A stretch of DNA of 16,041 nucleotides from Clostridia bacterium (GCA_029256345.1 JAQSYC010000014.1:1-16041); one strand, 5' to 3'. Shown: positions 5,914 through 14,529, numbered from the stretch's first letter. Numbers and translations are program-made. Notes: generated by a model from the sequence alone, not told the origin.

Positions 5914-7032
5914 CTAGAACATTGTTTCTTCTTTACTCATTGCAACATTTAAAACTAATCCCATCCCTATCATATTGGCCCACAAAGAACTGCCACCAGC
6001 GCTGATAAATGGAATAGGAATACCTGTGTTAGGCAATAAATCTGTAACTACACCTATATTTACAAAGGATTGGACGGCAATCATTCCAATATATCCCACC
6101 ACTATAAATCTCCCAAAATTGTCTAAGGCTCCGTGAGCAATCCACAATCCTTTAGCTATCAAAAGAAGTATCAGTCCAATAACAACTGTTGCCCCTATAA
6201 ATCCAAATTCTTCTCCTATGACCGCAATAATAAAATCGTTATGAGATTCTGGTAAATAATTTAACTGACTGATTGACCCTTCATAGAGTCCTTTTCCTTC
6301 TAACCCCCCTGAGCCAATAGCGTGAATGGCTTGATTGGTTTGATATCTCTCTGCTAAATTATCACCACCGTTGATTTTATTAACAATCCTTTCTCTTTGA
6401 TAACCTGCAATTAATTTTTGATTTGGATCCTTAACAATATATACAAAAGCAATTGTAACAACTAGTATACCTATTAGAGCTGTTGTTATAATATATTTTA
6501 TATTCAACTTTGTCACAAATAATTGTATCACTAAAACAATGATAAGTACAATACTAGTTGATAAATTTGGTTGTCTATTAATCAAAATAAATGGAATAAA
6601 TTCAAAAATACCTATAATGGCTATAGGCCATAGTTCGTTAATCTTTTTATCATATTTATCAATAAGTTTGGCCGCACATAAAATCATAGATATTTTGGCA
6701 AACTCTGAAGGCTGTATTTGTATGGGACCAATCATAATCCACCTAGCGGCTCCATTAACACTTTTACCTGCTATCAGTACAGCTATTAGTACAATAACCG
6801 TTAAAGCATAAATAATGAGATACCACTCACCCAACAGATGATAATCTACTGTCATGGCTATAGCCATGAGAACCAGTCCTACAGCAAAGTAAATAATCTG
6901 TTTACTTGCTGAATCATCTCCTCCCGAATAAGCCGTAGCACTGCTTATGGCCAAAACGCCTATCCCCGTTAAACTAGTCATAATGAGTATTAATATGATA
7001 TCGACTTGTTTTAGATAGTTTTTAATCAACAT
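5914..7032 (-). CDS. rodA: SEDS-family peptidoglycan glycosyltransferase RodA
   Basis: RodA polymerises lipid II into glycan strands for cell elongation, working in the membrane with a class B PBP such as the one encoded four genes upstream. The 372-residue product has about ten hydrophobic segments and the SEDS hallmarks: GAARWI (95-100), IQPSEFAKI (106-114), ESHNDFIIAVIGEE around the catalytic Asp266, and LLPNTGIPIPFISAGGSS near the C-terminus. In the segment usually reading QPDLGTS, it has QPNLSTS (Asn156). The ATG at 7032 is preceded by an in-frame TAA, so no earlier start exists. The best SD (AAAGGA) lies an unusually long 14 bases upstream. It follows minE by 49 bases. Assigned RodA rather than FtsW because of the mre/mrdA context; sequence alone does not fully separate them. 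Confidence 0.93.
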   Translation of the reverse strand: MLIKNYLKQVDIILILIMTSLTGIGVLAISSATAYSGGDDSASKQIIYFAVGLVLMAIAMTVDYHLLGEWYLIIYALTVIVLIAVLIAGKSVNGAARWIMIGPIQIQPSEFAKISMILCAAKLIDKYDKKINELWPIAIIGIFEFIPFILINRQPNLSTSIVLIIVLVIQLFVTKLNIKYIITTALIGILVVTIAFVYIVKDPNQKLIAGYQRERIVNKINGGDNLAERYQTNQAIHAIGSGGLEGKGLYEGSISQLNYLPESHNDFIIAVIGEEFGFIGATVVIGLILLLIAKGLWIAHGALDNFGRFIVVGYIGMIAVQSFVNIGVVTDLLPNTGIPIPFISAGGSSLWANMIGMGLVLNVAMSKEETMF

Positions 7033-7081
7033 TTAAAGTCTATTAGTCCTTTCTTTCCCTCTTAAATAAACAACTACTTAT

Positions 7082-7363
7082 CTAGTGGTTTATTTTTTTC
7101 AGATTTTTAATAGGTATATTAGCAGATAATACCGGTGATTTTTTTCCGCCTTCTTCGTACTGTAAATTAGAAATTTCAATATTAAAATCATCTGTATCGA
7201 TATCTACATATTTGGATATGACAGCGACAATATCTGCTCTCATCATTTCTAATAATTCAGTTGAACAATTGATCCTGTCGTGAATAAGTACTAGTTTTAA
7301 CCTATCTTTTGCCACAGAACTTGATTTGTTTTTTCTACTAAATAAACTATTAAAATCCAGCAT
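7082..7363 (-). CDS. minE: Cell division topological specificity factor MinE
   Basis: MinE stimulates the MinD ATPase and drives MinD/MinC off the membrane, so that inhibition of Z-ring formation is strongest at the poles. The 93-residue product begins MLDFNSLFSRKNK, an amphipathic membrane-targeting start, followed by the MinD-binding stretch SSVAKDRLKLVLIHDR (15-30) and the C-terminal dimerisation domain (DIVAVISKYVDID and beyond). The ATG at 7363 has the SD GAGGGTG 7 to 8 bases upstream; a GTG at 7372 in frame overlaps this SD and is not preferred. It lies 22 bases after minD. A MinE-based system, rather than only MinJ/DivIVA, implies an oscillating or dynamic Min pattern. That is inference from family biology. 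Confidence 0.96.
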   Translation of the reverse strand: MLDFNSLFSRKNKSSSVAKDRLKLVLIHDRINCSTELLEMMRADIVAVISKYVDIDTDDFNIEISNLQYEEGGKKSPVLSANIPIKNLKKINH

Positions 7364-7385
7364 CCCTATCACCCTCTTTTATAAT

Positions 7386-8183
7386 TTAATGACCAAAACC
7401 AAATACCTTTTTTAGTCTGCCTACAAAATTGCTATCCGCTTGTAAATCTAAAAATGGTATTTCTTTTCCTTCAACTCTTTCTGCTATATTTCTAAATGCC
7501 TTACCTGCTAAAGAATTGGCTTCTGCAGCAGCTGGCTCCCCTTTATTGGTTGAAACTACAATGTTTTCATCATCTGGAACAACACCAATTAAATCAATTG
7601 CCAAAATTTCCACAACATCTTCCATGGCCATCATGTCTCCTCGTTTCACCATATTCATCCTCACTCTGTTGATAATGAGCTGTGTATTGGAAATACCATG
7701 AGATTCTAATAATCCGATAATTCTATCAGCATCTCTGACTGCTGAAACCTCTGGCGTTGTCACAACTAGTGCTCTATCTGCTCCAGCTATTGCATTTTTA
7801 AAACCTTGTTCTATCCCGGCAGGGCAATCTAAAATCACATAGTCAAACTCTTCCTTCAAAGAATCCGTCAGTTTTTTCATCTGTTCTGGACTTACTGCAC
7901 TTTTATCTCTGGTCTGAGCTGCTGGTAATAAAAATAACCCATCAAAACGCTTATCCTTAATAAGTGCCTGTCTCAGTCTGCATCTACCTTCTACTACATC
8001 CACTAAATCATAAACAATTCTATTCTCAAGTCCCATAACAACATCCAGATTACGAAGCCCTATATCAGCATCTACTAAAACAACCTGCCTGCCTGACAAA
8101 GCTAAAGCAGTTCCTACATTTGCAGAAGTTGTGGTTTTCCCAACTCCGCCTTTGCCTGAGGTAATTACAATTACTTGACTCAT
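7386..8183 (-). CDS. minD: Septum site-determining ATPase MinD
   Basis: MinD is a membrane-cycling ATPase that recruits MinC and is switched by MinE. The 265-residue product has the deviant Walker A motif KGGVGKTTT with signature Lys11 and Lys16, the switch region LVDADIGLRNLD (Asp38, Asp40) and Walker B DYVILDCPAG (114-122). It ends in the amphipathic membrane helix NFVGRLKKVFGFGH. The ATG at 8183 has a GGGGG SD 7 bases upstream; a TTG at 8189 in frame is too close to that SD. It stands between minC and minE, the canonical order. Confidence 0.98.
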   Translation of the reverse strand: MSQVIVITSGKGGVGKTTTSANVGTALALSGRQVVLVDADIGLRNLDVVMGLENRIVYDLVDVVEGRCRLRQALIKDKRFDGLFLLPAAQTRDKSAVSPEQMKKLTDSLKEEFDYVILDCPAGIEQGFKNAIAGADRALVVTTPEVSAVRDADRIIGLLESHGISNTQLIINRVRMNMVKRGDMMAMEDVVEILAIDLIGVVPDDENIVVSTNKGEPAAAEANSLAGKAFRNIAERVEGKEIPFLDLQADSNFVGRLKKVFGFGH

Positions 8184-8217
8184 ATTCAAACCCCCAATAT
8201 TCCTTAGTATTTTATTC

Positions 8218-8907
8218 TTATTTTAACATATGATTTAATGTTTTAAAATCAATTTGATCAACATATATTTGTTCATCATGTAAATAGGCAATTTGTGGAC
8301 AATTTGTAGTAGTCCCACAAATAAACTCACCATTTGGTGATTGTGCTATACTATTCTTTATCCCTATCTGAATGGGATGCATCGTATAGGCGACGATAAA
8401 CGGTTTATCATTTTTCAGATTGAGGCCTGCATGCGCTTTTCCTTTAAGGGCTCCTAGTACAATGACATTACCCCCGGCGGTAACCAGTCCTCCTGGATTA
8501 ACATCCCCTAATACAATGACATTGCCTTGGTAATCTACATGATGCCCAGACCTCACAATACCATAGTGAAAATGACTTAAGGAGGCATATTGACTATCTA
8601 GCTGTTCTTTAACCCAAGCTAAGTGATTATCTTCCTGTTCACTGCTTTCAGTTTCAAATGCATGGACAAAGGAAATATTAATTACATTTTGATTGGCAAG
8701 TAACATAAGCAGTCTATCTTGTTGCTGTCGGTTTAAGGATCTTCCTTTAAAGCGCATAGTTACTTTAGATCCTTTAAAAAAAGCTTTAGATTGTTCTAGT
8801 TTTTGTTTAAAGTTATCCATGATTTCTTCAAAATCAGCATTCTCATCTAATAAAACCATTATCCCCTCTGCTGTTCCTTTAAAGACAACAAGATTTTCTT
8901 CTCCCAT
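8218..8907 (-). CDS. minC: Septum site-determining protein MinC
   Basis: MinC inhibits FtsZ assembly when recruited to the membrane by MinD. The 229-residue product has an N-terminal FtsZ-inhibiting domain (about 1-85) and a linker rich in acidic residues (86-95). The C-terminal beta-helix domain starts at GIVRSGHHVDYQGN and is the dimerisation and MinD-binding part, with NVIVLGDVNPGG and NVIVLGALKGKAHAG as successive turns. The motif generally reading RSGQ reads RSGH (119-122). The ATG at 8907 follows the SD GAGGGG, 8 bases upstream, and mrdA by 13 bases, so it is probably co-translated within the mre operon. Confidence 0.94.
   Translation of the reverse strand: MGEENLVVFKGTAEGIMVLLDENADFEEIMDNFKQKLEQSKAFFKGSKVTMRFKGRSLNRQQQDRLLMLLANQNVINISFVHAFETESSEQEDNHLAWVKEQLDSQYASLSHFHYGIVRSGHHVDYQGNVIVLGDVNPGGLVTAGGNVIVLGALKGKAHAGLNLKNDKPFIVAYTMHPIQIGIKNSIAQSPNGEFICGTTTNCPQIAYLHDEQIYVDQIDFKTLNHMLK
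8453..8526 (-). repeat. Internal 20-base near-repeat in minC (beta-helix coil)
   Basis: Two near-identical 20-base segments (8453-8472 and 8507-8526; two mismatches) are spaced 54 bases apart, which is 18 residues, about one turn of the MinC beta-helix. Both encode GNVIVLG. The repeat reflects protein structure and is not a mobile or regulatory sequence. Confidence 0.8.
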
Positions 8908-8920
8908 ATGCTCTTCCCCT

Positions 8921-11900
8921 CTATTCTATAAATCTATTATCTAAAGTATTTTTCTCCTGCTGTCTATCTAGTTTATAATAACTCATCAGCATATCTTTGC
9001 CTATTAAGGTGCCATACTTGCCCAATCCATCAGAATTATAAATAGCAACTACAATGGCTATCTCAGGTTTGTCGTATGGAGCAAACCCCACAAACCAGCT
9101 GTGCTCATGGCTACCTTCCTCTGCGGTTCCTGTTTTGCCCGCTACATCAAAAGGCAAATCATCAAATATAGACCGGGCTGTCCCCTCATTTCCTTTAGTA
9201 ACTGCTAACATTCCTTTATGGATCTGATCCATCGTTGTTTGTGAAATATCTAGCTGTTTGACATTTTTAATTTCAGTTTTCAAGTATTCTTTAGAAGTCT
9301 TGTTATCAAAAACGCCATTTACAATCTTAAGATCAAAAGTTTGTTTGCCATTGGCAAGGCCTGCAATATACCGAGACATCTGTAAAGGTGAAAAGGCGTT
9401 GTTGCCTTGTCCGATAGCCGTACGTACTGTGAGCCCATCTGTCCATTCTAATTCAGCACCACTTAATAAATTATTTGCAATAGCACTAATAATATTGGCT
9501 CTTATTTTTAATAAAATATAGTCCTTATAATATTCTTTATTCGTTCCAAGCTCATTTAGTCTTTTAGTGAGCTCTTTTGCAGCCTCACTGTCACTGTTGG
9601 TTCTGACCTCGTTTCTATAAGCTACCGTATACGCATGATCATACGCATCAATAATGCTGTTAGGATCTACTGTATCGATGATCTCTTTAAGTTGTCTGTC
9701 GAGCTTTTTCCCAAGAATGGTGTCTAACTCATGAATAATATTATTTCTCGTTTTTAATTTAAGCGACCGTTTTGTTAAATCATTCATCGTGTCGGCAACA
9801 ATTGTTTGAACAGATGTGCTTGTATTAAGCTGTAAATATTCACTTATTTCAGTATAAAACTGTCCAAGAAGCTTATCATAAGTACCCGCTAATGCATCCT
9901 GAAGCACTGGTTCCAGATTGCGCTTAAGCTCGTATTGCGTAAGATAATCAATTTGACTATTCAAATCATTGCTTCCTGAATCAATTACTGGATAAATACC
10001 TTTACTTAAAGTATCTTTAACATCATTAATCCTACTGCTGATCACATCACTGTCCATAACCTTTAAAGAATTTAAACCTTCCGTCACCCTTCTTTCCACT
10101 AAGTTTCTGGGTGTTGAAACATTGGGCTGGGTCTCTGAAAGTTCGATGCCGGTTGCTCTATCTAATCCAAACATCTGTACATATTTGGTAAGCGTATCAA
10201 TATTAGCATAGGGATTTGCTGAGCCTTTTGTAAGTCTATACGCTACTTCATAAAAAAAGTAATTACAAGAAACCTCAAGTGCTCTTTCTAAATTAGTATT
10301 CCCATGACCGCCTCCTGATCTACTGAGAACCCAACACCTTGGAAAAGGCTCTCCTGCCTTTGTAAAAGTTCCGGTGTCAAATATTGTTGTTGAAGGTGTA
10401 ATCACACCTTCTTCAAGTCCAGCTGTACCTGTAATCATTTTGAAAATTGAACCCGGTGCTTTCGTTGTCATAATGGCTCTGTTCCATAACATACTACGTT
10501 TATCTATACCATCAAAAAGCATGGACCAATACGCATTAAAGTTCATAATCATTTCATTGCTGTCGAATGACGGATACCCCACCATGCTAAGGACTTCTCC
10601 AGTGTTAACATCTACTGCAACTGCTGCTGCACTAAAAGGATCTACGGCCATTTGTTTAGGTTTGAGCGTTCCGCCTTCTAACTGAGAGATAAGTATCTGC
10701 TCGGTATTGCCGTATTTATTGTTTTTAATAGACGTAATAGTGTTTTCATCCAGTTTAATAGTACCTTGTTCATGCATTGCCAGTAGTATCTGCTTTTCAG
10801 TAACTACACTTGATTTTTCATCCAGCCATTGTATAAGGAGTTCTTTAAGTGTTAAATCTTTTCTTATCAGCGGGTCTATTTCATTGTATGCTTTAAGGAG
10901 TTTATCATATATTTCCCCCTGAGTGGAGGATTTATTAGCCATTTGCATCTTATCTATACTTAACTGATTACTTTCCAGCATCGAACGGACGACTTCTTCA
11001 CCCTTTAGGGCTTTAATATACTGTGAGCCCCCCTTTAATCTTTCAACCAAAGCAGCGCTCAATCTTGTCTCTATACTGTTATAAGTATCCTTCTGAAAAT
11101 CCAAATCAACCGTTAAAAAGATATTATTCCCTTGAATCTGGTCTTCACGGGTAATCGTGTGTACACGCCTTCCTACATTATCTACTTCTACTAATTCACT
11201 GCCCTTCTCTCCCCTAAGCTCTTGTTCCATCGACTGTTCAATACCAACTTGTCCAACTAAATCCGTTTTGTCATAGCCAAGATCTTTCATGGTTTCAAAC
11301 TGAGCATCTGTAATACTCCGGGTGTATCCAAGAATATTACCAAACAATTCTCCTTCTGGATAATGTCTAATAGGCTCTACATCTACCATAACACCGGGGA
11401 ATTTAGCATGATTTTCTTCAATTTCATTCACTGTTCTTTCGGAGATGTTAGTAGCAATATTAACCAGTTTATACTTGTAGTAAGCCAGTTTGTAAACTTC
11501 TATTCTAAGAGCAATAATCTTTCTTAGATCCTGATCGGGCAAGTCAGGATTAATCTCAAACTGCGTTTTTAAATAATTAACAAGTTCTTCGGCTGTATAA
11601 GTTGAAAGTTCTTGTCTATGTTCCTCTCCATTATATGGAATGGTATAAATAAAGCTTTTAATTTGATTACTGCCTGCTGTAAATTCAAAGGGTGCTTCTT
11701 TGGAGATAGGTACATTATCGATATAAGTATCTCCATTTTTTTCTATCACACCAATAACGTCTAATAGCGTCTTATTGAGTTCGTCTTTTTTCATTTTTAC
11801 TTGTTGGTCAAATTTCAAAACATTAGTAGGCTTGTTAACAGCCAGCGGTCTCCCGTACCTATCAAAAATAAGTCCTCGGGCAGCTGGTACCTCAATGGTT

Positions 11901-12064
11901 CTTTGTACACTTGCTCTTAGGTCATTTTTATATTTATCATAATTTATGATTTGAAGTGTATAGAATTGAATCAATAACACCACAAACATCAAACAAAACA
12001 TTACAAAAACAATAAAGAGTCTATCTTTAAAGACGAGAAGGAGCTTATTTAAACTTTTTTTCAC
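8921..12064 (-). CDS. mrdA: Class B penicillin-binding protein PBP2 (elongation transpeptidase), oversized
   Basis: PBP2 cross-links peptidoglycan during elongation, paired with RodA. At 1047 residues it is far longer than typical PBP2 (about 630-720). One membrane anchor lies at about 16-40, then the dimerisation domain starts with IEVPAARGLIFDRYGRPLA (57-75). The transpeptidase motifs are intact: SIFK (Ser539 nucleophile, Lys542), SCN (599-601) and KTG (977-979). Two extra segments account for the length: about 135 residues at 325-468, and about 200 residues at 655-872, the latter between SCN and KTG. Both look helical, charged and poor in glycine. The frame is unbroken and the conserved RTAIGQG region resumes at 881, so this is no frameshift. 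The start is GTG 12064, supported by GGGAGGG 6 bases upstream. Alternatives such as PbpH or SpoVD are less likely given the mreBCD and rodA context. Confidence 0.93.
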   Translation of the reverse strand: MKKSLNKLLLVFKDRLFIVFVMFCLMFVVLLIQFYTLQIINYDKYKNDLRASVQRTIEVPAARGLIFDRYGRPLAVNKPTNVLKFDQQVKMKKDELNKTLLDVIGVIEKNGDTYIDNVPISKEAPFEFTAGSNQIKSFIYTIPYNGEEHRQELSTYTAEELVNYLKTQFEINPDLPDQDLRKIIALRIEVYKLAYYKYKLVNIATNISERTVNEIEENHAKFPGVMVDVEPIRHYPEGELFGNILGYTRSITDAQFETMKDLGYDKTDLVGQVGIEQSMEQELRGEKGSELVEVDNVGRRVHTITREDQIQGNNIFLTVDLDFQKDTYNSIETRLSAALVERLKGGSQYIKALKGEEVVRSMLESNQLSIDKMQMANKSSTQGEIYDKLLKAYNEIDPLIRKDLTLKELLIQWLDEKSSVVTEKQILLAMHEQGTIKLDENTITSIKNNKYGNTEQILISQLEGGTLKPKQMAVDPFSAAAVAVDVNTGEVLSMVGYPSFDSNEMIMNFNAYWSMLFDGIDKRSMLWNRAIMTTKAPGSIFKMITGTAGLEEGVITPSTTIFDTGTFTKAGEPFPRCWVLSRSGGGHGNTNLERALEVSCNYFFYEVAYRLTKGSANPYANIDTLTKYVQMFGLDRATGIELSETQPNVSTPRNLVERRVTEGLNSLKVMDSDVISSRINDVKDTLSKGIYPVIDSGSNDLNSQIDYLTQYELKRNLEPVLQDALAGTYDKLLGQFYTEISEYLQLNTSTSVQTIVADTMNDLTKRSLKLKTRNNIIHELDTILGKKLDRQLKEIIDTVDPNSIIDAYDHAYTVAYRNEVRTNSDSEAAKELTKRLNELGTNKEYYKDYILLKIRANIISAIANNLLSGAELEWTDGLTVRTAIGQGNNAFSPLQMSRYIAGLANGKQTFDLKIVNGVFDNKTSKEYLKTEIKNVKQLDISQTTMDQIHKGMLAVTKGNEGTARSIFDDLPFDVAGKTGTAEEGSHEHSWFVGFAPYDKPEIAIVVAIYNSDGLGKYGTLIGKDMLMSYYKLDRQQEKNTLDNRFIE

Positions 12065-12079
12065 TTACTTCCCTCCCTA

Positions 12080-12589
12080 TTAAAATATATTTCTAGTCTT
12101 TTTCTCAGTATTTTCTATTTTTTCATTAATCAAATAAGTCAACTGGTAAATCACTAATGACAAAGTAATCGTATAAATAAGTTCTGGTATAATAATGGTT
12201 TTAAAAAAGAAAATAAAATTAACTTTACCTCTTAAAAAAAAGCCAAACATACATGCCACACTATAAAATAAACTACTAAATAATGTACAAACAAATGGGA
12301 TAATAAAGTTTTCTCTATAAAAGTTTTTATTAAACTTCCCACAAACATAACCTATAAGTGTATATACAAAAACCGTGGAGCCTATTCCCATACCAAAAAC
12401 GATATCATTTAGAAAACCTGCCGCTAATCCAATAAGGCTCCCTTCTTTACTGCCTCTTAAAAGAGCAAAAGATACAATAATCATAATCATGAAATTGGGA
12501 GAAATTTCACCAATTCTCAAATTTTGAAAAAGAGTCGCACTCATTGCATGTATGATAAGTAATAAAATGCCTATAATAGATATTCTCAT
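12080..12589 (-). CDS. mreD: Rod shape-determining protein MreD
   Basis: MreD is a small polytopic membrane protein that bridges MreC, PBP2 and RodA in the elongasome. The 169-residue product is typical in length, with about five hydrophobic segments (for example 2-19, 29-45, 70-90 and 97-118) and the family-like stretch SPNFMIMIIVSFALLRGSKEG. A loop of lysine- and phenylalanine-rich residues follows the fourth segment. The ATG at 12589 follows the SD GAGGGTG. The gene lies 15 bases after mreC and 15 bases before mrdA, in the usual order. Identity rests on hydropathy, length and position more than on catalytic motifs. Confidence 0.93.
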   Translation of the reverse strand: MRISIIGILLLIIHAMSATLFQNLRIGEISPNFMIMIIVSFALLRGSKEGSLIGLAAGFLNDIVFGMGIGSTVFVYTLIGYVCGKFNKNFYRENFIIPFVCTLFSSLFYSVACMFGFFLRGKVNFIFFFKTIIIPELIYTITLSLVIYQLTYLINEKIENTEKKTRNIF

Positions 12590-12604
12590 ATGACACCCTC
12601 TCCA

Positions 12605-13423
12605 TTAATTAGTGTTACTCTTAATAACTAATATCTGTTCTAGATGTTTGAAATCTACAATAGGTCTAATATAGGCGTACTGTGTTAAACCGTTTTTACC
12701 TTGTACAATTTCTTCAACAGTGCCTATTGGTATCCCAGGCGGATAAATAGAACTTAAGTGAGAGGTTATGACTTGATCTCCTTTAACAATTTCTGATTCT
12801 ATGTCAATCTCGAGCCTACATAAACCTCTGTTTACAAGTTCTATATCACCTCTTAAGATACCTGTGTCTCCCGTTCTGACTACTTTTGCACTGACTGAGC
12901 TTCTGTCATCGATGATAGAAAGTATTTTAGATGTAATGACTGTAGACTCTAGCACACGTCCAACTAATCCGCCATTTGCCAAAATAACACTGTTTTCGTA
13001 AATATCCTGTCCAGTACCTTTATCAATATTAAAGATTTTATACCAATTCCCTGATTCTTTACCAATAACATTTGCACCAACTCCTTGGTACTCCATATAG
13101 CGCTGTCTCATATCTAAAATATTTTTTAAGCTGTTATTTTCATTTTTGTATTCTGCTAATATAGTGTTTTCATAAACTAATTTTTCATTTTCTTGTTTAA
13201 GCAGTTCATTTTCTTCCAATAGCCTTTGTGTGTCTTTGAAATATAGTGTCATCTTACCTGTTTGACTACCCATAAAAAGAATTGACTTCTCTACTGGATA
13301 TAAAATGAAATTGACCCCTGTGCTTATAACAGGTATATCGTACCTTTTCCCTACTATCATAACAATAAGAAAAACTACACCTGCTACAACACCTATTTTT
13401 TTAAATTCTTTATTTAATTTCAA
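12605..13423 (-). CDS. mreC: Rod shape-determining protein MreC
   Basis: MreC is a bitopic membrane protein that organises PBP2 and RodA outside the membrane. The 272-residue product has a single membrane segment at about 9-26, then a coiled coil at about 65-105 (LLEENELLKQENEKLVYEN) and a beta-rich MreC domain (GANVIGKESGNWYKIF, ANGGLVGRVLE, GIPIGTVEEI). The best start is TTG 13423: it has the SD AAGGAGA 7 bases away, and the first ATG lies inside the membrane segment. It follows mreB by 17 bases. The rare TTG start may lower expression relative to mreB. Confidence 0.95.
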   Translation of the reverse strand: MKLNKEFKKIGVVAGVVFLIVMIVGKRYDIPVISTGVNFILYPVEKSILFMGSQTGKMTLYFKDTQRLLEENELLKQENEKLVYENTILAEYKNENNSLKNILDMRQRYMEYQGVGANVIGKESGNWYKIFNIDKGTGQDIYENSVILANGGLVGRVLESTVITSKILSIIDDRSSVSAKVVRTGDTGILRGDIELVNRGLCRLEIDIESEIVKGDQVITSHLSSIYPPGIPIGTVEEIVQGKNGLTQYAYIRPIVDFKHLEQILVIKSNTN

Positions 13424-13440
13424 GGTATTCTCTCCTTGCT

Positions 13441-14451
13441 TTATTTATCATCAGCAAAAAGTGCTGCCCACTTTTCTATATCTTCCAATGCATAGCCAGT
13501 ACCTTTAGCGACACAATCCAGCGGATCTTCAGCTATTTTCACAGGCATACCTGTCTCCAGACTAATGAGTGTATCAAGCCCTGTAAGAAGTGCACCTCCG
13601 CCAGTAAGCATAATACCACTTTCAATAATATCCGCGGAAAGCTCCGGTGGTGTTTTCTCAAGGGTATATTTGATGGCGTCAATGATAGAATTAACTGGTT
13701 CTTTTATGGCTTCTGTCACTTCTGTGGAAGTAATGGTAAGAATCTTAGGAAGTCCTGTTACTAAATCTCTGCCACGGATCTCCATAGTCGCCTCTTCGCC
13801 GATTGGATAAGCCGCTCCAATATTAATTTTAATCTGCTCAGCAGTTCTTTCACCAATCATTAGATTATATTCTCGTTTGATGTACGAAACAATATACTCA
13901 TCAAACTCATCACCTGCAATTCGCAAGGACTTACTCGCAACAATACCTCCTAATGAGATAACAGCCACGTCTGTAGTACCACCGCCTATGTCTACAACCA
14001 TGTTTCCAGTAGGCTCTTCTACTCTCAAATGTGCCCCAATAGCTGCTGCCATCGGCTCTTCCATAATAAGTGCTTTTTTTGCTCCTGCTTTTTCAGTGGC
14101 TTCTTCAACAGCTCTCTTCTCAACAGAAGTCACACCTGATGGAACACATACAATGACTCTTGGTTTAGAAGAAAACAAAGATCTCTTATAAGCTTTACCA
14201 ATAAAATATCTTAACATCGCTTCTGTCGTTGCAAAATCCGCTATAACACCATCCTTTAAAGGTCTTATGGCTACAATACTGCCAGGGGTTCTGCCAATCA
14301 TTTTTTTGGCTTCATCACCAACAGCAAGCACTTCATTAGTTTTTTGCTTTATCGCTACAACAGAAGGTTCGTTAACAACGATGCCCTTCCCTTTTACAAA
14401 TACCAGTGTGTTAGCTGTTCCAAGGTCTATACCCATATCTTTTCCAAACAT
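13441..14451 (-). CDS. mreB: Rod shape-determining protein MreB (bacterial actin)
   Basis: MreB forms membrane-bound filaments that guide the elongasome. The 336-residue product has the actin-fold nucleotide motifs: phosphate 1 MGIDLGTANTLV (Asp9), phosphate 2 VVDIGGGTTDVAVIS (Asp154), and the adenosine motif GIMLTGGGALLTGLD (279-293). The short MFGKD start is the usual MreB beginning. The ATG at 14451 has AGGAGG 8 bases upstream; a TTG at 14457 in frame is too close to that SD. It is the first gene of the operon behind the promoter at 14558-14530, downstream of maf and radC, as in Bacillus. Confidence 0.98.
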   Translation of the reverse strand: MFGKDMGIDLGTANTLVFVKGKGIVVNEPSVVAIKQKTNEVLAVGDEAKKMIGRTPGSIVAIRPLKDGVIADFATTEAMLRYFIGKAYKRSLFSSKPRVIVCVPSGVTSVEKRAVEEATEKAGAKKALIMEEPMAAAIGAHLRVEEPTGNMVVDIGGGTTDVAVISLGGIVASKSLRIAGDEFDEYIVSYIKREYNLMIGERTAEQIKINIGAAYPIGEEATMEIRGRDLVTGLPKILTITSTEVTEAIKEPVNSIIDAIKYTLEKTPPELSADIIESGIMLTGGGALLTGLDTLISLETGMPVKIAEDPLDCVAKGTGYALEDIEKWAALFADDK

Positions 14452-14529
14452 ATTCAAATCCTCCTAGTAAAATCTATACTCTATTATCAATTTTTTTAAA
14501 GTCAATACTTAAAAAATCTCATATCTATC

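Noticed and set aside
8453..8526. Near-repeat in minC as a direct repeat of mobile or regulatory origin
   Set aside because: The 54-base period equals 18 residues and both copies encode the same beta-helix strand, so protein structure explains it.
8921..12064. Possible frameshift, gene fusion or assembly error making PBP2 too long
   Set aside because: The frame is continuous, all three transpeptidase motifs are in it and in order, and the added segments sit at two loops with conserved sequence on both sides.
13877..14191. Plus-strand open frames inside mreB and other genes (for example 13877-14191, 10374-10685, 3847-4113, 6539-6811)
   Set aside because: They are antisense to clearly conserved genes, have no SD or family similarity, and their composition follows the codon pattern of the real gene on the other strand.
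14500..14505. Second mreB promoter with TTGACT as -35 box
   Set aside because: No acceptable -10 box lies 16-18 bases downstream; the upstream TTGAAA/TATTAT pair fits better.
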